Positions 31,299-40,421 of a stretch of 64,000 nucleotides of DNA are shown here, piece by piece; position 1 is the stretch's first letter; each line of letters opens with the position of its first letter. The translations under genes were made by a program, and so were the position numbers. This DNA comes from DATFDN01 sp963818725 (GTDB lineage Bacteria > Pseudomonadota > Alphaproteobacteria > Acetobacterales > Acetobacteraceae): positions 868,001 to 932,000 of the forward strand of contig CAWFTU010000014.1 in the NCBI GenBank assembly GCA_963818725.1, read 5' to 3'. Below the pieces are notes generated by a model. The model searched no databases, had not been told where the DNA came from, and worked only from the letters and a program-made list of their open reading frames with translations.

Positions 31299-31726
31299 TG
31301 TACGTGTATCCTCCAGGGAAGGTAATAAAGACTTGTTTGCTCAGTGCCCGCAATCCAACTTGTTTGCAAGCGCTCCAACCGGCTCTGGCGGCCATGTCGA
31401 GCATGCCGGGATTCCCGTCATCGGCATGCTGACGGCGACGGTAAGCAAGTTTCTGCTTGGATTGGAGAACTTGGCACCGCTCGCTCGTGAGTCACTGATA
31501 GCTCGAGCATCTCCGCTTTTTGCCGATCAACGGGTGATCCGCTAGCCTCCCCGCCGGGGTGGCCATGAGGCGTTGAGAGCACCAACATATGGGTCTCGAA
31601 AGATTTTCCGACGCGCTATCGGCGCTGGACCATCAGCAGGCTGCGCGGCCCTATACCCAGGCCAGTTCACGCTTTCCAGGAGCATCAACACAACTCCGGA
31701 CGGAACCCTTCGGCCGAGGTTCGCGC
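31299..31726. other. Intergenic region upstream of the STAS-HATPase gene
   Basis: No gene recognised. It should hold the promoter of the minus-strand signalling operon. GGAGGATACACGTACA precedes the STAS-HATPase start codon. I found no clear operator or terminator. Confidence 0.35.
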
Positions 31727-32125
31727 TCAGCCCCAGCCGAACCCAGCCGGGGCAGGCGGGTTCACGTCCTGTCTGGCAGGCTGTTCGGCAAGGGCGTCGG
31801 GTTTGGTCTGGGTGCCGTCGGTGAGGGCAGCGGCACGCTGAGGCGGTGTGTCCTGGCGCCCGGACGCGGCAAGCGGCCAGGAGCTGGCGGCTTGCCCAGC
31901 GACGGCCAGAAAGACGACGATCGCTGCCCAGCGCACGATGACCATGCCACGGCTCTCCGCTCTTGGCGGGCCATCGGCCTTTTGGCCGCGCGGCGGGGCT
32001 AGCCAGCCAATCTCGACCGGACCGGCCGGCGTGCAGAGTACGGTTGCTTCGATGTCGTATGCCCGCAGGAAGGCGGCGGCGGTCGCGAGCCCCTTCAGCT
32101 CAGCCAGTATCTTGGTTCCGTCCAT
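31727..32125 (-). CDS. Hypothetical membrane-anchored protein
   Basis: 132 residues; ATG 32125 is preceded by AGGAGGAG. The N-terminal 60 residues include MDGTKILAELKGLATAAAFL and ATVLCTPAGPVEIGWLAP. A single hydrophobic helix follows (MVIVRWAAIVVFLAVAG), then a Pro/Gln-rich tail. I do not recognise the family. The good ribosome-binding site and membrane helix are the only support. Confidence 0.4.
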   Translation of the reverse strand: MDGTKILAELKGLATAAAFLRAYDIEATVLCTPAGPVEIGWLAPPRGQKADGPPRAESRGMVIVRWAAIVVFLAVAGQAASSWPLAASGRQDTPPQRAAALTDGTQTKPDALAEQPARQDVNPPAPAGFGWG

Positions 32126-32420
32126 GTCGCACTCTCCTCCTGGCTATGCGGACACAGGACGCGTACCAGAGGCGAGCGCAGCAAACAGTGACGGGGTTCA
32201 CACAAACAACGATTTCTTTGCCAAGCGCCCTCCATTCGGTTCCGTCAGCGCTCGCGCCCGCCCCAGTAACTTTTCCTCTGACGCGCTGCGACACGGTGCC
32301 GAACCGGGCGCAGTGTCCGTCCGACGTCATCCGGTTCTGCCGAGGCCGCGACGAGCTTCGCAACCACCTTCGCCTCCGTTCCCGCAGCGGGCGGCAGGAC
32401 GCCGGCGCCCTCCCGGCTGG
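32126..32420. other. Spacer downstream of fumarase
   Basis: No gene recognised. The last 40 bases before the fumarase stop are repeated, with changes, near 43640-43673 downstream of the second fumarase tail. Confidence 0.3.
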
Positions 32421-33947
32421 TCACGCCACCGGTGCCGCCCGTCGCTCGGCGATACGGCGTCGCCATTCGGCCGGGCCGACCGCGTGGACCGAGACGCCGG
32501 TGGCACTGACCGCCACCGTGACCGGCATGTCCTCGACCACGAACTCGTGGATCGCTTCCATGCCAAGATCCTCGAACGCCAACACCCGCGCGCTGTGGAT
32601 CGCCTTGGCGACGAGGTACGCCGCCCCGCCCACCGCGATCAGGGAAGCAGCGCGATGGCGCTGGATGGCCTCGATCGCCGCCGGCCCGCGCTCGCCCTTG
32701 CCGATCATGGCGAGCAGGCCGGTTCGGCCCAGCATGAGCTCGGTGAACTTGTCCATCCGGGTCGCGGTCGTTGGGCCGGCCGGACCCACCGCCTCCTCGC
32801 CCACCGGATCAACCGGGCCGACGTAGTAGATCACGCGGTCGCGGAAATCGACGGGAAGGGGATGCCCGTCCCGCAGCAACTCGGCAATCCGCTTGTGCGC
32901 CGCGTCGCGGCCGGTCAACAGGCGGCCCGAGAGAAGCAGCGTCTCGCCCGGCTGCCAGCTCGCGACCTCCTCCCGCGTCAGCCGGTCGAGGTCGACCGGG
33001 CGGGCCATGTGCTTGGACCGGTCGAGCACGATCTCGGGCCAGTCGCTCAGGTCCGGAGGGTCCAGCCGTGCCGGCCCGCTGCCGTCGAGCGTGAAGTGCG
33101 CGTGCCGGTTGGCGGCGCATTGCGGGATCAGGCCGACCGGCATCGACGCCGCGTGACACGGATAGGTCTTGAGCTTCACGTCGACGACGGTGGTCAGGCC
33201 GCCCAGGCCCTGGGCGCCGATGCCAAGCGCGTTGACCTTCTCGTACAGCTCGATCCGCAGCGCCTCCTCGGGCGAGGCGGGGCCGCGGGCCAGGAGCTCG
33301 GTGATGTCGACCGGCGCGAGCAGCGCCTCCTTGGCCATCAGCATGGCCTTCTCAGGCGTGCCGCCGACCCCGAGACCGAGCATCCCGGGCGGGCACCAGC
33401 CCGCGCCCAGCGTGGAAACGGTCTCCGCAACCCAGTCGGCGATCGAGTCACTCGGATTGAGCACCGCGAAGCGGGCCTTGTTCTCCGACCCGCCGCCCTT
33501 GGCCGCGATCGCCACCTCGAGCGTGTTGCCGGGCACCACCTCCATGTGCACGATCGCCGGCGCGTTGTCACGCGTGTTGAGGCGGCTGAACAGCGGGTCG
33601 GCGACCATCGAGGCGCGCAGCGGGTTTTCGTCGTGGGTGTAGGCGCGCCGCACGCCCTCGTTGACCAGGTCGATCAGCGACCGCTCCGTATCGAAGCGCA
33701 CGCCCATGCCGATCTTGAGGAAGGCGACGACCGTGCCGGTGTCCTGGCAAATCGGGCGTCGCCCGAGCGCGGCCATGCGCGAGTTCACGAGGATCTGGGC
33801 GATCGCGTCCTTCGCCGCCAAGCTCTCCTCGCGCGCGTAGGCCTGGGCGAGGTGGCGGATATAGTCCGCGGGATGGTGGTAGGAGATGAACTGCAACGCG
33901 TCCGCGACGCTCGCGACCAGGTCTTCTTCCTTGATGTGCGTTGCCAT
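32421..33947 (-). CDS. Class I fumarate hydratase (Fe-S type)
   Basis: 508 residues, the normal length for the one-chain FumA/FumB type. Fe-S and active-site features: RRPICQDTGTVVAF, GWCPPGMLGLGVGG, PCHAAS and IPQCAANRHAHF. The C-terminal beta half carries LLLSGRLLTGRDAAHKR, YYVGPVDP and GPAGPTTATRMD. It interconverts fumarate and malate in the cytoplasm with an oxygen-sensitive 4Fe-4S cluster. It follows the carboxyltransferase fragment by 29 bases. About 135 bases of its 3' end recur at 43660-43795 in a chimeric gene. Confidence 0.92.
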   Translation of the reverse strand: MATHIKEEDLVASVADALQFISYHHPADYIRHLAQAYAREESLAAKDAIAQILVNSRMAALGRRPICQDTGTVVAFLKIGMGVRFDTERSLIDLVNEGVRRAYTHDENPLRASMVADPLFSRLNTRDNAPAIVHMEVVPGNTLEVAIAAKGGGSENKARFAVLNPSDSIADWVAETVSTLGAGWCPPGMLGLGVGGTPEKAMLMAKEALLAPVDITELLARGPASPEEALRIELYEKVNALGIGAQGLGGLTTVVDVKLKTYPCHAASMPVGLIPQCAANRHAHFTLDGSGPARLDPPDLSDWPEIVLDRSKHMARPVDLDRLTREEVASWQPGETLLLSGRLLTGRDAAHKRIAELLRDGHPLPVDFRDRVIYYVGPVDPVGEEAVGPAGPTTATRMDKFTELMLGRTGLLAMIGKGERGPAAIEAIQRHRAASLIAVGGAAYLVAKAIHSARVLAFEDLGMEAIHEFVVEDMPVTVAVSATGVSVHAVGPAEWRRRIAERRAAPVA

Positions 33948-33976
33948 GTGCGTGTCGCCTTACCGCCTGATTCGCC

Positions 33977-35027
33977 TTACCACGTCTCGATATGCGGCCG
34001 CTTCTTGCCCTGCCGCGCAACCGGGGGCGGCGCGGTGCGCAGGCCGCGCATGATCCAGCGCCGTGTCTCCGCCGGGTCGATCACGTCGTCGATCTCCAGC
34101 ATCGAGGCGACATGGATCGCCTTGCCGCGCGCGTACAACTCGTCAACGTACCGACGATAGAGAGCGTCGCGCTCGACGGGTTCGACGACCGCCGCCAGCT
34201 CGTTCCGGTAGGCGAGCCGCACCGCGCCCTCCAGCCCCATGCCGCCGAACTCGCCGGTGGGCCAGGAGATGGTGAACCAGGGTGCGTGGAACGACCCGCC
34301 CGCCATCGCCTGCGCGCCAAGCCCGTATCCCTGGCGCAGCACCACCGTGAAAAACGGCACGGTGACGCTGGCGCCGACCACGAACATGCGGCAGACGCGC
34401 CGCACTTGCGCCGACTTCTCCGCCTCAGGCCCCACCATGAAGCCCGGCGTGTCGCACAGCGACAGGATGGGGATGTCGTAGGCGTCGCAGAGCTGGATGA
34501 AGCGCGCCGCCTTGTCCGCCGCGTCCGCGTCGATGGCACCCGCAAGGTGCATCGGGTTGTTGGCGATCAACCCCATCGGCCGCCCCTCGATGCGGATGAA
34601 CGCCGTGAGCATCCCGAGGCCGAAGGCGGACCGCAGCTCCAGCACGGAGCCCGCGTCCGCGAGCGTGTGGACCACCGCGCGAATGTCGTAGACGCGCAGC
34701 CGGTTCTCCGGGATCGAGTGGCGCAGCAGCCGCTGGTCCGGGCAGCTCCACTCCCCGACCGGTCCCTGGAAATACGACAGGTAATGCTTGCCGGCGGCCA
34801 CCGCCTCCGCCTCGTCGCGCACCAGCACATCAATCACTCCGTTCGGCGCCTGAACGCTCACCGGGCCGACCTCTTCCGGCTTGAACATGCCAAGCCCGCC
34901 GCCCTCGATCATCGCCGGTCCGCCCATGCCGAGAGACGTGCTCCCGGTGGCGATGATGACGTCGCAGCATCCGAGCAGCGCCGCGTTGCCAGCGAAGCAG
35001 CGGCCGTGAACGATGCCGATCCTAGAG
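33977..35027 (-). pseudogene. Acyl-CoA carboxylase carboxyltransferase (beta) subunit, N-terminally truncated
   Basis: The frame is open from about 35027 (RIGIVHGRCFAGNAALLGCC) to TAA at 33977. It contains TSLGMGGPAMIEGGGLG, PVSVQAPNGV, LLRHSIPENRLRVYD, FGLGMLTAFIRIEG, LCDTPGFMVGPEAE and RQGYGLGAQAMAGG. These cover roughly the last two thirds of a biotin-dependent carboxyltransferase. The N-terminal part is missing and replaced by REP-like sequence. An internal ATG (34927) would not give an active protein. The biotin carboxylase partner is probably the fragment at 43898. Confidence 0.85.
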
Positions 35028-35079
35028 CGTTCTCACGCTAAATGGACGCGATATCCACGCCGCATGGGTTCACCTCTCC

Positions 35080-35190
35080 CGCCAGGGGCGGGAGACGTCG
35101 CGGAGCGGAGCGACGCGGGTGAGGGTCTCGCCCGCGACACCCTCACCCGCCGCGCCGAGGGCGCGGCGACCTCTCCCGCAAGCGGGAGAG
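35080..35190. repeat. Cluster of four REP-like hairpins
   Basis: Successive stems CTCCCGCC/GGCGGGAG, CGGGTGAGGGT/ACCCTCACCCG, CGCCGCGCC/GGCGCGGCG and CCTCTCCCGC/GCGGGAGAGG. It shares GGTGAGGG and CTCTCCC elements with the double hairpin at 5929-5998. It marks the breakpoint of the truncated carboxyltransferase and lies between it and the acetyltransferase-like fusion gene. Confidence 0.65.
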
Positions 35191-35981
35191 GGATAGGCTC
35201 GGGCAGACGGTTCTATTCATAATGAGACCGCTCTAAGCTATTTTCGTGCCGGGCTTGGCGACTGGGGCGCCGTGTGGTGCCGGTCGGGGCGCGGGGTGAG
35301 GCGTGGGAAGCTTCGGAGTTGGCAGTTTCGAAGCGGCCGTAAGAGTGTTCCCGTTACGGCTGAACTGGCCGGCATAGGCCCAGTTGAGGTAGCCACCGTC
35401 CCCCTGGTTTTCGAATATAAATGGCTGTCCCATTGGTGAGCAGTAGCTGTCGTATCCACAGGTTCCCACGGTCATCGGCAGCTCGTGGTGCTGGTGTGCG
35501 ACGTGTGGGCCAGCAACCCTGTGCTGAGGGTGGCAAATGACGACGTTGCAGTTCGGGAATTGCTTACTTGCTTGATTAACAAAGTCCTGCGTGAACGCCG
35601 CACGCTTGTCATTGTCTTTCCCGATAATACCCGACCAGACCGTGTGAAATCTGTGCCGCAACGGATTCCGGCTCGACGCAAGATGCGTTAAACTCGGGGT
35701 CATGACGCACATCGCCGGTCACGACCGATCCCAGACGCTGCTGCTTCCAGAATCGCTCGATGATTACGTCGGCCCCGAGAACCCCGTCCGGTTCATTGAA
35801 GCCTTCGTTGATGGATTGGATCTGACCGCAGCGGGCTTTATCCGCGTCTCCGCCCAGCGAACCGGCCGGCCGGGCTATGCGCCCGCCGATCTGTTGAAGC
35901 TCTACATCTACGGTTATCTGAACCGCGTCCGATCCAGTCGCCGTCTGGAAGCCGAGACCCATCGCAACATCGAAGTCATTT

Positions 35982-37029
35982 CCCGCTTATCGGCCAATCG
36001 ACCCGTCACGGGTAGACGCCTTTGTGGGTCAGACGGGACGACGCAGCGACGGCACGGCAAAGCGCGTTGACCATGCCTCGCATGTTGCGGCGCCGGTTGG
36101 TGGTCCAGCAGAAGGCGCCGAGATAGTCGGGCAGATGCTTGGGGGAGAGCCGCTTGTGGGTGGCCTTGAGCGCGGTACTGAGATTGGCGACCAGGGTGTT
36201 GACGGTGAAGAACGGGGCGCTGCGCTCGCGCTCCGGACGCCCGCCGCCGGTGACGGTGGCGACATGCGTCCGCCCGGCTTCACCGAAGGCGTTGAACGCC
36301 CGCAAGCCGTCCGTGTGCACAGTCGCGCCGGCGGCGATGTGGGCATCGCGGAACGCGGCCACCGCCTCGCTGGAGAAGGCGCTGACCGCGCGCATCGCGA
36401 CATGGCCCATGCGCCCGTCCGCATGCCGCTCGCAGGCGACGATGACGCAGGTCTTGCCTTCGGTTCCGCTGCCTTGGTTCCTTTCACCTCCCAGACACAC
36501 GTCATCCGCCTCCACTACCGGCGGCGCGGCATCGTCGTCGCTCGCGCCCCCGAGCGAATAGCGCTCCGTCCGCTCGGTCATGGCGTGGCGGAGCCGCTTG
36601 TGCAGATACCAGGCCGTCTCATAGCCCAGGCCCAGCCTGCGGCCGAGCTCGACCGCCGAGATCGCCTGTTTGGTGCTGCTCATCAGGTGCATGGCGCGGA
36701 ACCAAGTGGTCAGAGACAGCTTGGTGTCCGCCATCACGGTGCCCGCGGTGACCGACCAACGTCGGCCGCAGCGCGTGCAGCCGACACGGCGGCCGTAGAC
36801 ATAGCTCTTCAGATTGGCGCAGCGCGGGCAAGGCATTCCTTCACGTTGGCGCGCCGCCACCAACGCCGCCAGACACTGACCCTCCGTCCCGTAGAGTCGT
36901 TCGAACTCAACGTCCGTCAGCCCCTTCATGATTGCCCGCACCGTTCTGCTCCGAGACGCCGCGTTCAGAGCGACTTTGCGCTTCCCTGCTGCAAAGTACA
37001 AGAGCGGGTCGATTGGCCGATAAGCGGGA
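35982..37029 (-). mobile_element. IS1595-family insertion sequence nested in IS1182 copy B
   Basis: About 1048 bases with inverted ends CCCGCTTATCGGCCAATCGA and its complement. Flanked by AGTCATTT at 35974-35981 and 37030-37037. An 8-base duplication is typical of IS1595. Removing the element and one repeat restores the IS1182 transposase frame exactly. Confidence 0.92.
36006..36929 (-). CDS. IS1595-family transposase
   Basis: 307 residues from ATG 36929. The N-terminal zinc ribbon (MPCPRCANLKSYVYG, VGCTRCGRRWSVTAGT) is followed by the DDE-type ISXO2 domain: VVEADDVCLGG, ATVHTDGLRAFNAF and the closing LSPKHLPDYLGAFCW. Looks intact, so this element may be the most recent and still mobile. Confidence 0.9.
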   Translation of the reverse strand: MKGLTDVEFERLYGTEGQCLAALVAARQREGMPCPRCANLKSYVYGRRVGCTRCGRRWSVTAGTVMADTKLSLTTWFRAMHLMSSTKQAISAVELGRRLGLGYETAWYLHKRLRHAMTERTERYSLGGASDDDAAPPVVEADDVCLGGERNQGSGTEGKTCVIVACERHADGRMGHVAMRAVSAFSSEAVAAFRDAHIAAGATVHTDGLRAFNAFGEAGRTHVATVTGGGRPERERSAPFFTVNTLVANLSTALKATHKRLSPKHLPDYLGAFCWTTNRRRNMRGMVNALCRAVAASSRLTHKGVYP

Positions 37030-39285
37030 AGTCATTTGGCTGCTGCGTCACCTGAAGCCGGACCACAAGACCATCGCCGATTTCCGCCGCGGTAACCGCA
37101 AAGCGTTCCGCCCGGTCTTTCGGCAGTTCGTGCTGCTGTGCCGTCAGCTGGATCTGTTCGGCCGGGAACTGCTGGCGGTGGATGGCACCCGCATCAAGGC
37201 GGTCAACAACAAGGACCGCAACTTCACCCGCGCCTCGCTGACCAGGTTTATCGAATTGGCCGATGCCAAGCTCGACGATTACCTCCAGCGTCTTGACCAG
37301 AGCGATGCCGCCGAGACCACAACAAGTGGCTCGCGGGTCGACAACCTGGCCGAGAAGATCGCCGCCATCCGCTCCCGTCGTACGCGGTGCCAGGACATGT
37401 TGGCGCAGTTGGATCGCACCGGCGAGGACCAGATCTCGCTGACCGATCCCGACAGCCGGGCGAGGCTGGCCAAGGTTCCTGCGGCGAAGCCGCTGGAATA
37501 GCCAGACGAGGGGATGGCGGCGCACACGCATGTCGCGGTGGGCTACAACGTCCAGGTTGCGGTGGATGCCAAGCACAAGCTGATCGTCGAGCAGCAGGTC
37601 AGCAACCAGGTCCTCGACATGGGGCTGCTGACGCAGACCGCGGCGCCGGCGAAGGAGGTTCTCGGTGTCGAGACAATCGAGGCCGTGGCCGACAAGGGTT
37701 ACTTCAAGGTTGAGGACATTGAGGCCTGCGAGAACGCCGGGATTGTGCCCTACGTGCCGCGTCCGCAGCGCGGTCCCTCGGTCAAGGCCGGCCTGTTCCG
37801 CAAGGATGAGTTCCGCTACGACGCAGACAGCGACAGCTATGTTTGCCCAGCGGGTCAACGCCTTCATCCGTATTCATCGTCTCTCCTGCGTGGGCTGAAG
37901 AAGATCAACTACGCCAACAAGCTGGCGTGCGACGATTGCACAATCCGTTCGCAGTGCACGGCGGGCAAGTTTCGCACGGCCTCTCGTCTGGAGAACGAAG
38001 CGGTCCTGGACCGGATGCAGGCCCGGTTGGCGAACCGTCCAGGCGTTCTCGACCGCCGTCGCGAGACGGTCGAGCATCCGTTCGGCACGATCAAGCAATG
38101 GATGAACCAGGGCGCGTTCCTGATGCGTGGCCTGGAGAAGGTCCGCGCCGAGTTCAGTCTGACCGCGCTCGCCTACAATCTCCGGCGGGTGCTCAATATC
38201 GTCGGCTTCGCGCAGCTGATGGCCGCGGTGGCGGCCTGAAAGGCTGCTGCTGGCGGGGTTTCCCCGGACCGGCTGGCAGGATCGCCGGCAGCCACGATGT
38301 GGAACCGGGGATTTCTTGAAATCGCCCGTTCGGCTCACCGGGACCTCGGCGTGCACCTCCGACTGCCGATTTCACCAGCATTGCCGCCCCAGCGAGTTTT
38401 CGCACGGTCTGCGACACTACTGAAAACACAAGTATGCCGACTGCGGCCAGTGCATCTAACCCGGGAACTGCACTCGCAGCCGCCTCGGCACCCACCTCAG
38501 CGGCCCCTTCACCCGCCTCGGCAGCTTCCCCGGCAGCGGCTCCTGGAGATGGCTCTGGCGACGGACTTCCTCGAACCGGCGACGGACTTCTTCGAGATGG
38601 CTCTGGCCCCACTTTTGGCCCCGCTTTTGACGGCCCCGCTTTTGGCCCCGCTTTTGACGGCCCTGCTTGGTGCGGCTCTGGCTTTGGCCCCGCTTCTGAC
38701 CCGACGCTTGGCCTGTACTTCGCGTATTCCCCACCTTTCAGTTCCATGGGCCTCGGCGTGACATTCTTAGTAGCCTTAAAGCCAAGTTTACTCCAGAACT
38801 TATCTAAATCCTCATCTAATGATAAAAGTCTTATCTCATCTGCTTTCGGATCCACCTTGAAAATATGATCGATAGCAGCCTTAGCCAGTTGTTTTCCAAT
38901 TCCCTCCTTTGGCACTTTCGGGCTCGATACCAAGTCGTTAATGTACCAAGATCCACCATTTTTACCGAGCGTGACGATTCCGCGAACCGCTTCTCCGTCT
39001 TGAGAGTAAAATAATTCATTGCCGCTAACGCCCAGCTCCTCTGCCTGAAGCCAGTGAAAGATATGAGTGATAACTGTCTCGTAGGATTTAAACCGCGTCT
39101 AGTTTGAGAATCGTAGTTTCTCCTCCTCGGGATCGAGGCAAGAGGTGGTCGGCTTTGTCGAGACAGCGTTTCGCCTTCGATAAGTGGATCCCCTGCCGAT
39201 TGGTTCCGCAATATGCCGTTGTCGGGTCGTCGCGCAGGGAGGGCGTAGCCCGACCGGAGCGACGACCCGACAACGGCGGCGAAAG

Positions 39286-40113
39286 TCATGCTGCCGCTCG
39301 TTGCTGCAGGTGGGTGAAGTAGGCGTGGTCCGGTGTCCGGGCGTCAAGGCTCGAATGGGGCCGTTTGCGATTGTAAAAGTCGAGATATCGGCCAATCGAT
39401 GCGCGCGCCTCGGTGACACTGTTATAAGCCCGCAGATAGACCTCCTCGTATTTTACCGACCGCCAGAGCCGCTCGACAAACACGTTGTCCCGCCAGGCGC
39501 CGCGGCCGTCCATGCTGATGGCGATCTTGTTCGCCAGCAGCAGGCCGGTGAAAGCAGTCCCGGTGAACTGGCTGCCTTGGTCAGTGTTGAAAATGTCCGG
39601 CCGGCCGTGCTTGGCAAGCGCTTCTTCAACCGCCGCCAGGCAGAAATCCTCCTCTATGCTGATCGATAGCCGCCACGCCAGAACCCGACGGCTGTACCAG
39701 TCCACCACCGCCGCCAGATAGACGAAGCCACGCGCCATCGGGATGTACGTGATATCCATGCACCAAACCTGGTTGGGCCGCTCGATCGTCAGACCCCGCA
39801 GCAGGTATGGGTAAATCTTGTGTCCCGGCGCGGCCTTCGAGGTGTTCGGCCGGCGATACAGCGCCTCGATGCACATCCGCCGCATCATCGTCCGCACCAG
39901 GTCACGGCCGATGACAACGCCCTCGCCGCGCAGCAGATCACGCAGCATCCGGCTACCTGCGAACGGGTAATCGAGATGCAGTGCGTCGATCCGGCGCATG
40001 ATCGCAAGCTCCGCCGCCGGCACGGGCCGAGGTTCATAGTAGAGGTTGCTCCGGCTGAGCCGCAGCAACGCCGCCTGCCGCGCCAGCGGCAGTTCATGGC
40101 GCCGATCGATCAT
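39286..40113 (-). CDS. IS3-family transposase OrfB (rve integrase core)
   Basis: 275 residues. Catalytic D-D-E residues lie in VWCMDITYIPMARGF, FNTDQGSQFTG and VFVERLWRSVKYEEVY. The N-terminal part shows ARQAALLRLSRSNLYYEPRP. It overlaps the end of orfA by 4 bases, as expected for production of a fused OrfAB by frameshifting. Appears intact. Confidence 0.92.
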   Translation of the reverse strand: MIDRRHELPLARQAALLRLSRSNLYYEPRPVPAAELAIMRRIDALHLDYPFAGSRMLRDLLRGEGVVIGRDLVRTMMRRMCIEALYRRPNTSKAAPGHKIYPYLLRGLTIERPNQVWCMDITYIPMARGFVYLAAVVDWYSRRVLAWRLSISIEEDFCLAAVEEALAKHGRPDIFNTDQGSQFTGTAFTGLLLANKIAISMDGRGAWRDNVFVERLWRSVKYEEVYLRAYNSVTEARASIGRYLDFYNRKRPHSSLDARTPDHAYFTHLQQRAAA

Positions 40114-40421
40114 CGCTTTGCGCTCAGCAGGCCGGCTTTGCCGAGCGCACCGGCCAAAAAATCGTTCTCCAGGGTCAGCTCGCCGATCTTGGCGTGCAGC
40201 ACCTTCAGATCGACCGCCGGTGTCGCCTCCGCCGCGGTTCCGCTCCCGCCAAATACCCCGGCAGCCGCATCAACCAACTGACCCTTCCAGGCGGTGATCT
40301 GGTTGGGGTGCACATCGTATTGCTGTGCCAACTCGGCCAGCGTCTTCTCGCCCTTGATAGCGGCCAGCGCCACCTTGGCCTTGAAGCCCGGGGCATGGGT
40401 CCGGCGTGTACGTCCCGTCAT
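40110..40421 (-). CDS. IS3-family transposase OrfA
   Basis: 103 residues. Helix-turn-helix with KVALAAIKGEKTLAELAQQY and HPNQITAWKGQL, then a leucine-zipper-like helix ending LHAKIGELTLENDFL. This is the DNA-binding partner of OrfB. Intact. Confidence 0.9.
   Translation of the reverse strand: MTGRTRRTHAPGFKAKVALAAIKGEKTLAELAQQYDVHPNQITAWKGQLVDAAAGVFGGSGTAAEATPAVDLKVLHAKIGELTLENDFLAGALGKAGLLSAKR

Larger units (their letters stand above)
35702..38239 (+). pseudogene. IS1182-family transposase, copy B, split by IS1595 and carrying the amber stop
   Basis: The N-terminal part, 35702-35981, stops within RRLEAETHRNIEVI. It resumes after the inserted element at 37038 with WLLRHLKPDHKTIADFRRG. The TAG of copy A is present at 37499-37501. 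The C-terminal part runs to 38239 as in copy A. It cannot be functional unless the insert excises and the stop is read through. Confidence 0.88.
35636..38411 (+). mobile_element. IS1182-type insertion sequence, copy B, carrying a nested IS1595
   Basis: 2776 bases, i.e. the 1720-base element plus 1056 (IS1595 with its 8-base duplication). Ends CAGACCGTGTGAAATCTG and the complement of CAGACCGTGCGAAAACTCG. Flanked by CGAC at 35632-35635 and 38412-38415, different from the CGAA of copy A, so the two copies inserted independently. Confidence 0.92.
35233..39097 (-). pseudogene. GNAT-like / Pro-rich / Cys-His-rich fusion protein, interrupted by an IS1182-type element
   Basis: From about 39097 the frame gives an acetyltransferase core: AVRGIVTLGKNGGSWYIN, VPKEGIGKQLAKAAIDHI, IRLLSLDEDLDKFWSKLGF. 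Then come a Pro/Ser linker with AGPSKAGPKAGP repeats, an Ala/Glu segment and a hydrophobic LDALAAVGILVFSVVSGII. The IS (35636-38411) cuts inside that helix. The rest (KQFPNCNVVICHPQHRV, VAHQHHELP, GTCGYDSYCSPMGQPF, then a Pro-rich tail) runs to 35233. Removing the IS and one CGAC duplication keeps the frame. The N-terminus is uncertain: an in-frame stop coincides with an IS630 junction at 39100. The gene is AT-richer than its surroundings, suggesting transfer. Family not recognised; a secreted effector or surface protein is possible. Confidence 0.65.

Noticed and set aside
35080..35190. CRISPR-like repeat array
   Set aside because: The repeats are palindromic stems without spacers of constant length, and no cas genes are nearby; they fit REP-type elements.
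28981..38411. Composite transposon formed by the two inverted IS1182-type copies
   Set aside because: Outer target duplications differ (CGAA and CGAC) and each copy has its own matching pair, so they inserted independently.
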